From assembly GCF_900100335.1 (NCBI RefSeq), contig NZ_FNFE01000011.1, positions 1 through 60,158 on the forward strand: 60,158 nt of DNA, given 5' to 3'. A model generated the notes under the pieces. That model made no database searches, was not told the origin of the DNA, and saw only the letters and a program-made list of their open reading frames with translations. The DNA is from Natronorubrum texcoconense. Its GTDB lineage: Archaea; Halobacteriota; Halobacteria; Halobacteriales; Natrialbaceae. The translations under genes and the position numbers were made by a program. Positions 50,548-58,958 of the stretch are shown here, one piece after another; the stretch's first letter is position 1; the number at the start of each line of letters is the position of its first letter.

Positions 50548-52291
50548 CGCTCTCGATCACCTCCGAGTACGCTGGTACTTCGGCGTCGGGATCGGCCGTC
50601 ACACCGCCACCGAACTGTGAGAGACTCGGCGTCTCGTCGACCAGGAGATGGCGACAGAGAGCGCGGGCGAGATTCACGGGAACGGCGTTCCCGATCTGTG
50701 CCGTGACGCTCTTTTTCGTTCCACCGGCCAGCTCGTACTCAGCGGGGAAGCCCTGTGCTTGCTTGAGTTCGTCCGGCTCGAGCATCCGGTAGCGGACGTC
50801 GAGTCCGTAGGGGAACACCTCCGGCATGCACAGCGCGAAGCGTTCCTTCTTGGTGACTGTCGGGAGCGGGGCGTCGACCGGCTGCGCGCGGCCGTTGCCG
50901 TAGTGCTCATCAAGGAACGGCGCAACGATCGGATTTGAGAGTGCGAACGCGCCGCCCTTCTCGGTCGCGATCGTCGGCATCGGATCGTCAATATCCCGCA
51001 GCGAGCCACCGTGTGAGTAGTGCAAGATCGACGGCGAAACGAGGTAGCCGTCGGTGTTCTTCGCCGTGACCGTGTGCAGTGGCCGGTCCTCCGGGTCGTA
51101 GAGCGGGTTCGAATGAATACCTCGGCGCGGGCCGTTACGTGGCATCACGAGCGACCGGGTTTCGGCGGTCGCCATGCCGATTGCGCCCTTTTTCGCGACC
51201 GTCGGGAGCGGACCGTCTGTCGGTGCCGGGACGCCGCCCGATTGCTGTCGAAGGCAGAACGCCTCGGGCGTCGTGAACGCCGTTCGGCCGCCCGGCACAC
51301 GGACCAAGAACGGATGATCGACGACTTCGGCGACCGTCGCCGCGTATTCGGCCGGCACGACGTTTTCGCGGAGGTCTCGAAGTTCGTCTTTCCCGATCTC
51401 CTCGAGCGCGTCGGCCAGTCCCTCGAGTCGGCCGTCACAGTGGCGGCGGACGCCCTCGGCGATTCGAGCCATCGTGCTCTTCGCGAGCGGCTGGACGCGC
51501 GGGTTCTCGAGGTCGCGCGTCCACAGACTCGTGCCGAGGTCCGACCAGTCGATGATATCCGCCGCCGTCCGACGGTCCGGCTTGTCGGGGTCGGCGTCGT
51601 CGTGCGTCGGCTCCGGCGCGGTCGGACAGATCGACTTCGACGCCAGGATGAACAGCCGTGTTCGGGATTGCGCTTCCCCGAAGTCGGCGGCGTTCAGGAT
51701 AGATCCGTAGGCCTCGTCATCGTCGTCGTACAGCACCGAGTAGCCGAGTGCCTCGAGCATGCCGACCCAGCGCCGGAAGATCGATCCGTCGCGAGTGGGC
51801 TGGCCGTCGACGATCGGCCCCCAATCACGAAACTCGGGGACGTTCTCGAGAACCAAATGCTCGGGTTGGAGCAGTTCCACCCAGTGGAGGACGTGCCACC
51901 CGCTCGCCCGTTTCTGTTCGCTAACGGGTTTCCCACCGCGGGCACGGCTGTAGTGCGTACAGCTTGGGCCGCCGACAAGGAGATCGACGTCGCCCGGTTC
52001 GACGACGTCCGGTGGGTGGAGTTCCTCGATTTTCGCGTGGTAGTGTTCCGCCCACGGGTGATTTTGCTCGTGCGTGGCGATGGCGGGTTCCCAGTGGTTC
52101 ACGGCGTGGAGTTCGACGTTCTCGCCGAGCCACCAGTGAACGCGACCGTGGTTGGGCGTGATCTGGTCGACCTCGAGGCCGGTTTCGCGGGCGATCGTGT
52201 CCGCGTGCGTGTCGATAATCGCTTTGACGAGCCCCGTCGAGAGGCCGCCAGCGCCCGCGAACAGGTCAACGGCGACGAGTTTGTCGCTCAT
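50540..52291 (-). CDS. C5-cytosine DNA methyltransferase
   Basis: 583 residues. Motif I is DLFAGAGGLSTG (9-20). Motif IV is GGPSCTHYSRARGG with catalytic Cys111 (PSC instead of the usual PCQ). Motif VI is LENVPEF, motif VIII QSRTRLFIL, and motif X GNAVPVNLARALC. A long region between VIII and X contains repeated target-recognition-like segments (PTVAKKGAIG, PTIATEKGGA, PTVTKKERFA). It methylates cytosine at an unknown site. No restriction enzyme lies beside it, so it probably protects the element from host nucleases. Confidence 0.93.
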   Translation of the reverse strand: MSDKLVAVDLFAGAGGLSTGLVKAIIDTHADTIARETGLEVDQITPNHGRVHWWLGENVELHAVNHWEPAIATHEQNHPWAEHYHAKIEELHPPDVVEPGDVDLLVGGPSCTHYSRARGGKPVSEQKRASGWHVLHWVELLQPEHLVLENVPEFRDWGPIVDGQPTRDGSIFRRWVGMLEALGYSVLYDDDDEAYGSILNAADFGEAQSRTRLFILASKSICPTAPEPTHDDADPDKPDRRTAADIIDWSDLGTSLWTRDLENPRVQPLAKSTMARIAEGVRRHCDGRLEGLADALEEIGKDELRDLRENVVPAEYAATVAEVVDHPFLVRVPGGRTAFTTPEAFCLRQQSGGVPAPTDGPLPTVAKKGAIGMATAETRSLVMPRNGPRRGIHSNPLYDPEDRPLHTVTAKNTDGYLVSPSILHYSHGGSLRDIDDPMPTIATEKGGAFALSNPIVAPFLDEHYGNGRAQPVDAPLPTVTKKERFALCMPEVFPYGLDVRYRMLEPDELKQAQGFPAEYELAGGTKKSVTAQIGNAVPVNLARALCRHLLVDETPSLSQFGGGVTADPDAEVPAYSEVIESDD

Positions 52292-52554
52292 CGGTCGTCA
52301 CCTCGCTGCGGGAAGATCGGATGCTGGTCCGAGGTCTGAATGCGGTCGACTGCCGGGTCGTAGTCGGGTTTTCGGCCCGCGCCGTGGCGCATATCCCGGA
52401 CTGCGATGCCGTCGCAGTTGGGGCAGTGACAGAGCCGACCGTCGTTTGTACCGTATCCGCGGACATACTGGGGCGTGACGTGTGACCCGCAGTTCTGACA
52501 GGCGTTCGTCGTCGTGCCGGCCGTCGGCGTCCACTGTGGTCGATCGGTGCTCAT
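52288..52554 (-). CDS. DUF7563-like zinc-ribbon protein, 88 residues
   Basis: From the ATG at 52554: ACQNCGSHVTPQYVRGYGTN DGRLCHCPNCDGIAVRDM. CxNCGSxVTxQYVR...CPxC is the hallmark of a small haloarchaeal zinc-ribbon family (DUF7563, from memory). Sequence 5' of this ATG belongs to neighbouring genes. Confidence 0.7.
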   Translation of the reverse strand: MSTDRPQWTPTAGTTTNACQNCGSHVTPQYVRGYGTNDGRLCHCPNCDGIAVRDMRHGAGRKPDYDPAVDRIQTSDQHPIFPQRGDDR

Positions 52555-52646
52555 TGGAGCACCCCGCCGAAGTAGATGGCGACCACTGGAGCGCCGAGGA
52601 TCAACGCCGTGAGGACGCTTGCGAGGAGGACTCTGAACAGACGCAT
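52551..52646 (-). CDS. 31-residue single-span membrane peptide
   Basis: MRLFRVLLASVLTALILGAP VVAIYFGGVLQ: a basic start and one transmembrane helix. It overlaps the downstream start by 4 bases (ATGA) and the upstream stop by 1 base, like its neighbours. Could be a micro-holin or membrane regulator (speculative). Confidence 0.5.
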   Translation of the reverse strand: MRLFRVLLASVLTALILGAPVVAIYFGGVLQ

Positions 52647-53719
52647 TACGAATCGGCCTCCGTGTCGCCGAAGAACTCATCGAGCGCGTCGTAAATCTCG
52701 CGCGCCTGTTGTTCATCAAAGCTCGCGACCGACGGGCCAGCGAACGCCGACGGTGGGTGTGCGACCGTGAAGAACCCGCCCGGCGTCGTGTCGGGGCCGA
52801 CTTCGACGCGGTGTTTGCGTTTGGGCGAGATGTCGATCGTTCGGCCACGTCCGCCGTCGGTCATCACCCGCGGCTTCCGAGCGACTGTGTCCTCGTCTGG
52901 GGACACTAGATGGTGCTCAGTCTCGTCGGTCCAGTGCGCCCACACGTCGTTGCACGAGAGGCACATCACGTTGAACTCGTCTTGCTGTTGGAGGTCGCCA
53001 TCGCAGTCGTCTCGAGGGCAGTCTTCGTCGTCCCAACAGTAGCCGGCAGTCCCGCCGTCGGTCATGAGTCGGTCGGCGGTCGTGTCGTGTTCGTCCCACA
53101 CCGCGCTGTATTGGCCGACCCACTCGTGGTCGTGATCGATCACGCCGAAGAAGTTCGTCACCCAGCTTACGGCCCGTTCGTAGGCCCGACTGGTATCTGT
53201 ATCAGTGTCGCAATGGGTGAGTTCCCACCATGTGTTCGCGTGGTTGATCGTTGTGGCGTCCCGCAAAGCATCCCATTCGGAGGTGATCGATTCCGAATCT
53301 CGACTAGGTGCCTCGAGAGTGATCGTCGCTTGTGTTCCGCCGTCGGTTCGAATCTCCCGTCCTTCGATTTCGGCGCGCGTCTCCGGGTCGGCTTCCGCGA
53401 GTTGGGCTTCGACCACGCCCGCGTGCGAGTTCGTCTCCCGCGTCTCGCCCGCCCGAAGCGCGACCGTCCGGTCACGCGCCGGTCGGTAGCCGAGTCGTTG
53501 CGTGCGGGATTCGAATCCCCAGTCGCGCTCGAGGTCGCCCTCGTCCGCGAGTTTCTTGCATCGGTTTCGAGCCGTCGACTCGACGATCGGGAGGTCAGCC
53601 GCGACCGTCTCGGGAAGGACGCCCCCACCACCGACGGTCTGGTCGTTCTCGTAGCACTCGGTGACGCGCTCGAGGAGTTCGGCGTCCGTTACCTTCTGTT
53701 CGACCGGGTTTTCGGCCAT
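52646..53719 (-). CDS. Winged-helix plus Cys-rich protein, 357 residues
   Basis: From the ATG at 53719. The N-terminus, MAENPVEQKVTDAELLERVT, VAADLPIVESTARNRCKKLA DEGDLER, is a winged helix. A zinc-like cluster follows in the second half (YCWDDEDCPRDDCDGDLQQQ, VMCLSCNDVW). The C-terminus repeats a TDGGRGRTIDISPKRKHRVE beta region. It may be a transcription regulator with a zinc-binding sensor. Confidence 0.65.
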   Translation of the reverse strand: MAENPVEQKVTDAELLERVTECYENDQTVGGGGVLPETVAADLPIVESTARNRCKKLADEGDLERDWGFESRTQRLGYRPARDRTVALRAGETRETNSHAGVVEAQLAEADPETRAEIEGREIRTDGGTQATITLEAPSRDSESITSEWDALRDATTINHANTWWELTHCDTDTDTSRAYERAVSWVTNFFGVIDHDHEWVGQYSAVWDEHDTTADRLMTDGGTAGYCWDDEDCPRDDCDGDLQQQDEFNVMCLSCNDVWAHWTDETEHHLVSPDEDTVARKPRVMTDGGRGRTIDISPKRKHRVEVGPDTTPGGFFTVAHPPSAFAGPSVASFDEQQAREIYDALDEFFGDTEADS

Positions 53720-54345
53720 TATTCGACACCCCCGAGTGCCGCAGTAGCCGGCGCGTCGGGTGCGACGTCCTCCGCTGGCTGTTTTGCTGGGTCGTCGTGA
53801 CGAACGCGGCTGAACAGGTCTCGCTTCGAGAGCGTGAACGAGTCGAGTTGCTCGCCATCGGCGTGAATCTCGAGGATGTACGGCGCGTCGCACTCGGGCG
53901 TCTGCGGCCAGACGAACTCCGTCGTGTCGTCGACGTCGACGACCAGGACTTGGCCCGCCTCGAGCGCGGTCGCGTCCGGGTGTCGGTGGCCCGAGGGTTC
54001 CGTCGTTCCCTCGGGTTCTGGTTCGGGCTCGGCGACCGTTCCGCCGTCCGTCGCGATCGGCTCCGGCGTCGGGTCGGGTTCAGGAGTGATCGGCTCGCCG
54101 GTGAGCTCGCGTTCGCGCTCGTCGATGTAGCCCATTGCCTCGTCGAGATCGCCGCCCGACAGGATCTGTTTCGCGACTGCGCGGTACGCTTCGAGAAGTT
54201 CGCGGCTCTGGATGCCTGCGATTCGGGCCTCGGCGAGATCCTTACTCGATTGAAGGAAGCGCGCCGGGTCCTCTCCGTACTGTTCCTTGAGCTTCGGGAA
54301 CTCCGCACGGTCGCCGACGTCCGGGTTGAAGGCCTTGCGGGTCAT
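53719..54345 (-). CDS. 208-residue protein with Pro/Glu linker
   Basis: A helical N-terminal domain (KLKEQYGEDPARFLQSSKDL, SRELLEAYRAVAKQILSGGD), a flexible ITPEPDPTPEPIATDGGTVA linker and a C-terminal beta domain. Similar small helical modules occur in haloarchaeal plasmid operons. Not recognised. Confidence 0.6.
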   Translation of the reverse strand: MTRKAFNPDVGDRAEFPKLKEQYGEDPARFLQSSKDLAEARIAGIQSRELLEAYRAVAKQILSGGDLDEAMGYIDERERELTGEPITPEPDPTPEPIATDGGTVAEPEPEPEGTTEPSGHRHPDATALEAGQVLVVDVDDTTEFVWPQTPECDAPYILEIHADGEQLDSFTLSKRDLFSRVRHDDPAKQPAEDVAPDAPATAALGGVE

Positions 54346-54521
54346 CGCGTGGCCTCCTTGAGCGTGAGGAGTGTGTCGTACGCGCGGTCGTACGTTGGCG
54401 TCGCCGAAAGAACGACATCGGGCGTCTGTCGTGCTACGGTCTGACGGCTCGCGTCAGCCGGCTGTTCGGTCTGTGAATCTGCTCCACTAGTGTTAATACT
54501 CTGGGTTTGGAACTGTGTCAT
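54342..54521 (-). CDS. First gene of the long minus-strand operon, 59 residues
   Basis: From the ATG at 54521: MTQFQTQSINTSGADSQTEQ then a short helical end (YDRAYDTLLTLKEATR). It directly follows the shared leader (19-base repeat 5 bases upstream), so it may act as a leader-linked regulatory peptide. It overlaps the next gene by 4 bases. Confidence 0.55.
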   Translation of the reverse strand: MTQFQTQSINTSGADSQTEQPADASRQTVARQTPDVVLSATPTYDRAYDTLLTLKEATR

Positions 54522-54526
54522 GCTTC

Positions 54527-54592
54527 GTGGGATTGGTCTTTGGATAGTCGTCGCACGAAGCAACCCGGCCGCAGTGTGTGCCACCACACTGC
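54527..54592 (-). promoter_or_regulatory. Shared operon leader, copy A (hairpin plus 19-base repeat)
   Basis: Reading the minus strand: a hairpin GCAGTGTG-GTGGCA-CACACTGC (54571-54592, perfect 8-base stem), then 25 bases, then ATCCAAAGACCAATCCCAC (54527-54545) ending 5 bases before the ATG. Copy B at 59208-59290 has the same hexamer loop and the same 19-mer but a different stem. Confidence 0.65.
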
Positions 54593-54732
54593 ATTCCGCG
54601 ACGATTCTGGAGCGAACCACCGCGAGGCGAGATGCTTCGTTACCTGTTACATTCAGTTGAAGTGACTTAATACTTCCCATTGGTCAGCGTGATGCACGGG
54701 ATTTAAGAGAGTTGCAACCGTATTATATGGTA
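54593..54732. other. Divergent promoter region
   Basis: Holds the upstream part of the leader A transcript. A TTTAAGA element (about 54701-54707) fits as TATA box for the rightward regulator gene. Confidence 0.35.
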
Positions 54733-54996
54733 ATGACAGAGCGGTGCGGAAACGACGATAATGACAGCTACGATGAGAAATTCATCGAACAACAGTACGA
54801 ACAGACATACACTGATACGGATTTTCTCGAGGCTATTCGCGAGTGTTCGGTGGCGTCCACAGGGAAGGTCGCCGACGAGATCGGTTGTAACAGAACCACG
54901 GCGTTGCGCCGATTGGATACGCTCGAGGAACAAGGCACGGTCGCAGTAGATGGCGAGGTCGGACGGACGAGAGTGTGGGCGGTAGTCGACGAATAG
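54733..54996 (+). CDS. Small winged-helix regulator, 87 residues
   Basis: MTERCGNDDNDSYDEKFIEQ then FLEAIRECSVASTGKVADEI GCNRTTALRRLDTLEEQGTV AVDGEVGRTRVWAV. A MarR/ArsR-like winged helix with no extra domain. Divergent from the long operon, so probably its regulator. ATG at 54727 is an alternative start. Confidence 0.8.
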   Translation: MTERCGNDDNDSYDEKFIEQQYEQTYTDTDFLEAIRECSVASTGKVADEIGCNRTTALRRLDTLEEQGTVAVDGEVGRTRVWAVVDE

Positions 54997-55005
54997 ATCG
55001 GGCGG

Positions 55006-55695
55006 TTACTCGAGATCGCCGATTTCGATGTTCTGCTCTTCGTAGTACGGACGGCTTTCGTCATCTCCGAGCTTGTCTTTCGCCTGTCGCCGCGTCTTGT
55101 AGACAGCTTCCCGATCGACACCGCGGGAGGCGTGCCACCGGTCGACGTTTTGGTTCGAAGTGAGTGAGCCCGGTCCCGTGTCCAGCGCCCAATAGTCCAG
55201 AGCCTCTGTCGGCGTCATTCCGTGCTGGAGTAGATACATCATGGAGAGTCGTGCGTGATACAGCGCCGCCCGCCAGTGTTCGGGGTAGCGGATGAAGTAC
55301 GGGAAGTAATCGTGCGTGAGTGCGTCTGCATAGCCCGTCGGTCGATCGACGTCGAACTTCCAAATCGCTGCTTGGTTCTGGTGTGCGTCCGTGATTGCGT
55401 TGAACGTCTCCGTGTCGAACTCCAGTTCACGAACTGGTTCGCTTCGGTACAGCTCTGGCGGGACGAAAGCGAAGAACACGCCTTCGCTATCGTAGACCAA
55501 GTGGTTCTGTGCGCCGCCACGAAGCCATGCGCGTTCGTAGTAGTCGTTGAGGTTGTTCTCGAGAGCCTTCTGGAAGCGCCCGAGTGCGTCGTCGAGTTCG
55601 TCGTACGTGATTTCGGACATCGCCGCAGCTTCCTTTGTCGACTCTTCAGTGAGTGGATTCAACGACGATCCGTTGGAATTTGGTTCAGATACCAT
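55006..55695 (-). CDS. 229-residue protein with HTH-like C-terminus
   Basis: The core begins MSEITYDELDDALGRFQKAL. A beta domain (VYDSEGVFFAFVPPELYRSE) and helices follow (YPEHWRAALYHARLSMMYLL). MTPTEALDYWALDTGPGSLT, then DREAVYKTRRQAKDKL, looks like a helix-turn-helix. It has its own TATA box inside a 9-base inverted repeat. Uncharacterised haloarchaeal family. Confidence 0.65.
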   Translation of the reverse strand: MVSEPNSNGSSLNPLTEESTKEAAAMSEITYDELDDALGRFQKALENNLNDYYERAWLRGGAQNHLVYDSEGVFFAFVPPELYRSEPVRELEFDTETFNAITDAHQNQAAIWKFDVDRPTGYADALTHDYFPYFIRYPEHWRAALYHARLSMMYLLQHGMTPTEALDYWALDTGPGSLTSNQNVDRWHASRGVDREAVYKTRRQAKDKLGDDESRPYYEEQNIEIGDLE

Positions 55696-55711
55696 TTCAT
55701 AGTTAACGATA

Positions 55712-55747
55712 CGTTCACTCGATAAAACTTTTTCGTCAGAGTGAACG
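55712..55747. promoter_or_regulatory. Operator: 9-base inverted repeat around a TATA box
   Basis: CGTTCACTC (55712-55720) and GAGTGAACG (55739-55747) flank GATAAAAC, which read on the minus strand is a TATA box about 26-34 bases before the 55695 start. A dimeric repressor bound here would block TBP. Confidence 0.6.
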
Positions 55748-56450
55748 TTTCGTCCGTGTGGAGGTGGGGCGTCGTTCAGAACCTGTCCGATTCTCGATAT
55801 AGAGTAAGCAACTTTCAGGGAATATTTTTTTCTTGGTCAGAATCCCTCCGAGAGTCCGGGCAAGGGTCAGAGAGGTTCAGACGGTCGCGAGAGTAGAGAA
55901 CGACAGTGCAGACAGGGACACGACCGACAGAACGATAGATTCCACGACCAGCCATGATGAGACTGAATCACCCGGGACTAGACAGATACTAAAGATGTGC
56001 CAACTACTGCCGTATTAAGTTTTTAACGAAACTCTTAAATGCTGTAGTATTCTACTAGACCGCAGTCAGTCTTTTGAGGCAAGGAGAAGGGGAACGTAGC
56101 CGCAGCCGGTCCCGCAGCTTGCTCTATCGCTGTTGTACGGGGTGTTCGTTATCTGCGCCCGAGAGACTCTCTTGTGGCCGTCTGGAATGCCCTGAGACCT
56201 GCCTACACGTTCGGAGGGAATATTGCAAAGAAAAAAATATCCCGCCACTGTTAAGCATCGGATTTCTTTCCAAGTGAGAAATCGCAAGAGGGCGGGCAGA
56301 TTCATCCCACAAGAAAATCTCTCCCAATCGTAATTCTTGCCGCTTTTCTCCCTGTGTGAGATTTTTCTTTGAGTTTTCCTCCAATTTCTGATACTGATTC
56401 ACTCTACTGCCGACGATGGCTATATACGACAACCGTCTGTTGTCTCTCCT
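55748..56450. other. Intergenic region upstream of the MCM-like gene
   Basis: No convincing gene. Short open frames such as 55833-56018 have un-haloarchaeal composition. AT-rich runs occur near 55819-55830 and 56015-56055. TATATA (56421-56426) is the TATA box of the MCM-like gene at 56451. Confidence 0.4.
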
Positions 56451-57659
56451 ATGGGACATTCTTCGAGTGGACGAACTCCACAAACACTCGCGAACGAGCA
56501 CAATATGTTCGACAGGCTTTGCGAGACGATCTCTTTGCCCGGGATAGATTCCAAGGTCGTTCAAGCAAGCGTTCTCCAGCTCGTCGGAGGATCTCGCCAT
56601 GAGCGAAACGTTGGCGCTGCGATCCGCGGTGATATTCACCTCGCTGCTGTTGTAGACGCGAGCGTGAACCTTTCGAGGTTCATCTCTGTACTCGAGGACC
56701 TCTCACAATCTCCTGCGCATCTCAATGGGACAAGTACAACGCTCACAGGTGCCGTTGGAACTGTTAAAGGGGGCTCACTCACTCCTGGTCCGTTGCTTGA
56801 CCGGGAGGTGTCCTCAGTGTTCATCGAACGGTTCGACTCGACGAACTCAAACGTTTCAGAAGCACTACAACAGATTCTCGATACAGGCTCGTACTCGTTC
56901 ACAAAATCAAATTACCGATCAACAGTCAGTGCACCCGGCTCAGTATTTATCGGACTGAACCCGAAATATGGTTCGTTCGACGATTACGAGCCGATCGGGG
57001 ACCAACTGCCTCTCACACCTGGAGTAGCACAGGCCGTCGATCTGGTGATTAGCAACACACAAGACTCTGAACCGTTCGAAAGCGCCGAGAAAAGCCTCCC
57101 CGGTGATGTCGCAGCGGAGTATATCCAAGCTACTACAACCATCGAACCGCGGTTCACGACCGAAGCGACGGAAACGATCGACTCCTATCTTTCTGAATAC
57201 GAGTCCACAATCGAAGAAATGGAGAATAGCTCTAGTTCGCCCCTGCTCTTCAGTCCCGATCGCGTACGCGAGTCGATGCACCGGCTCGCAGAGGCCCACG
57301 CAAAAAGCAACCTTGAGTCCGAAGTCACCGCGGAGAACGCCGGCCAGGTCCTTGACCTTGTGAAAAGCGTGCATTCCTCGATCGGGATTGACACTGAACT
57401 GAATACAGGGACTTACGATGGGGATGTTGTCGAAGCTGGCACATCAAAATCACAGCGCGACCGCATCAAGAACCTCAAACAGGTCATCTCAGACATCGAA
57501 ACCCGGGAGAACGCGGCCGATCCCGAGTTAGTGCTTGAACGGGCTGATGAAATCGGGATGAATAGGACCAAGGCAGAACACGAGATAGAAAAACTGAAAC
57601 AAAAAGGTGAGATCTACAGCCCGCCCCATTGCGAAGATGGCGCACTACGGACAACATAG
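56451..57659 (+). CDS. Degenerate MCM-like protein (AAA+ remnant plus winged helix)
   Basis: 402 residues with the MCM order from the AAA+ start onward: LQLVGGSRHERNVGAAIRGD IHLAAVVDAS (43-71), GPLLDREVSSVFIERFDS (113-130), EALQQILDTGSYSFTKSNYR STVSAP (137-162), FIGLNPKYGSFDDYEPI (167-182) and QAVDLVI (194-200). The Walker A GK(S/T) is absent (VVDASVN), Walker B DE is ER, and the arginine finger RFDL is AVDL. The N-terminal OB/zinc domains are missing. The C-terminal MCM winged helix is present (ERADEIGMNRTKAEHEIEKL). Expressed from a leaderless promoter, it is probably a non-catalytic MCM decoy or adaptor. Confidence 0.82.
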   Translation: MGHSSSGRTPQTLANEHNMFDRLCETISLPGIDSKVVQASVLQLVGGSRHERNVGAAIRGDIHLAAVVDASVNLSRFISVLEDLSQSPAHLNGTSTTLTGAVGTVKGGSLTPGPLLDREVSSVFIERFDSTNSNVSEALQQILDTGSYSFTKSNYRSTVSAPGSVFIGLNPKYGSFDDYEPIGDQLPLTPGVAQAVDLVISNTQDSEPFESAEKSLPGDVAAEYIQATTTIEPRFTTEATETIDSYLSEYESTIEEMENSSSSPLLFSPDRVRESMHRLAEAHAKSNLESEVTAENAGQVLDLVKSVHSSIGIDTELNTGTYDGDVVEAGTSKSQRDRIKNLKQVISDIETRENAADPELVLERADEIGMNRTKAEHEIEKLKQKGEIYSPPHCEDGALRTT

Positions 57660-57800
57660 GCTGTAATCAACTTTCTTCGACCACCGGACCCACTCTATCC
57701 ACTGAAAAATTATACAGATACGTACGTACCTTTCGAGAATCTTTTTCTGAGAGACAAAGCACAAGCTATCGGCCGCGGCTTACCGTCTCCTCTCGCCGTC

Positions 57801-58958
57801 CTACACCACTCGTTTGGTGACGGTTGCGAGCTGGCCGTTCTTTGGCGTCTGGTCACCAGTTTCGAACTTGACGACGGCCTTACTGTCGAGGTCCTCGTCC
57901 CGAAGGTCGTCGTCCTCGAGTTCAAGTACCTCTTTCACAGCGACGTAACGTGCGAATGGGTCTGCCGATTCGTAGGACTTGAGCCGCTTCTTTAACACAC
58001 TGCTGACGTAGTGCATTGGATCTTCGTACTCTTCGGAGTGCTCGAGATCACTGGCTTGTAGCGTCTGTTGGAATGGCCTCTCGGTGACGATCGCCGAGAG
58101 CGTTTCGAGGTCGGATCGGAACTCGGCAAGGTCTTCGATCCAGTTTGCGACGTCCCCGACCGTGGCGTCTCCACCCTCGACGTTGCTCTTTCTCCACGTA
58201 TCGAAGTCGACGGCGGCGATATTGTCGTCGAGACTTCGCTCCGTGAGCGTAACCAGGTGCGGAATCCCGTCTTCGCGCGCACTCTCTGTCGTGTACTGTC
58301 GCCCGTCGTCCTCGTTCGGATGCGAGGCGAAGTGTTCGCGAATCAGCGGTTCATACTGGTCGATCTTGTATCGGAGGCCGCTTTCGTAATCGGCACGTCG
58401 GACTCGGTGCCCGAGGTAGTCTTTTATTTTCTGTTCGATCAACGTATCCGAAACGGCGTCTGCCTCGTGGCGGATCACTGCGGCAAGAATCTTCGCCGTC
58501 ACCTTCTGGTTGTTCTTGAGCACCTCGGGCTCGACGCGATCGGGGTGAATCTCGAGTTCGTCACTCCAGTGCTGGTCAACCGCGTCTTTCAGTTCGTCCC
58601 ATGAGAGTGCGACGCCACTCGTCGCTAAGTCCTGTGGTGAGTAGGTTGGCGTGTAGCTTGGTGCGGTTGCGGGCTGAACTGCGCCCCCATCTGGTTGGGG
58701 AACCTGCGCAGGCCCGTCGCCTCCTGTCCGGTATTTCTCGTCGACGTCTTCCGGCTCAATTTCACCAGCCATGAGCGCACTCACATCGACAACGCCATCG
58801 CGAATCGCGCGTGGGTGAATGTCGCCCGCAACTCTCGAGTAGAACTCTTTAGCGATGTGTTTGAGCCCGGCCGACTGCGAACAGTCGAGCATATCATACG
58901 ATACTGCTTCGATGAGTTCCTTCTCTTCGGAATCTGCTTGTACTGAAACGTTTGTCAT
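57801..58958 (-). CDS. 385-residue protein, unknown
   Basis: MTNVSVQADSEEKELIEAVS then helical segments, a Pro-rich linker (QVPQPDGGAVQPATAPSYTP), and a long helical domain with KNNQKVTAKILAAVIRHEAD, LIEQKIKDYLGHRV and HYVSSVLKKRLKSYESADPF. No membrane segment or catalytic motif. Last gene of the second leader-controlled minus-strand operon. The composition suggests a DNA- or RNA-associated protein. Confidence 0.65.
   Translation of the reverse strand: MTNVSVQADSEEKELIEAVSYDMLDCSQSAGLKHIAKEFYSRVAGDIHPRAIRDGVVDVSALMAGEIEPEDVDEKYRTGGDGPAQVPQPDGGAVQPATAPSYTPTYSPQDLATSGVALSWDELKDAVDQHWSDELEIHPDRVEPEVLKNNQKVTAKILAAVIRHEADAVSDTLIEQKIKDYLGHRVRRADYESGLRYKIDQYEPLIREHFASHPNEDDGRQYTTESAREDGIPHLVTLTERSLDDNIAAVDFDTWRKSNVEGGDATVGDVANWIEDLAEFRSDLETLSAIVTERPFQQTLQASDLEHSEEYEDPMHYVSSVLKKRLKSYESADPFARYVAVKEVLELEDDDLRDEDLDSKAVVKFETGDQTPKNGQLATVTKRVV

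Noticed and set aside
55833-56018. A 61-codon plus-strand frame
   Set aside because: It is Arg/Thr-rich with no promoter or ribosome site; most likely chance.
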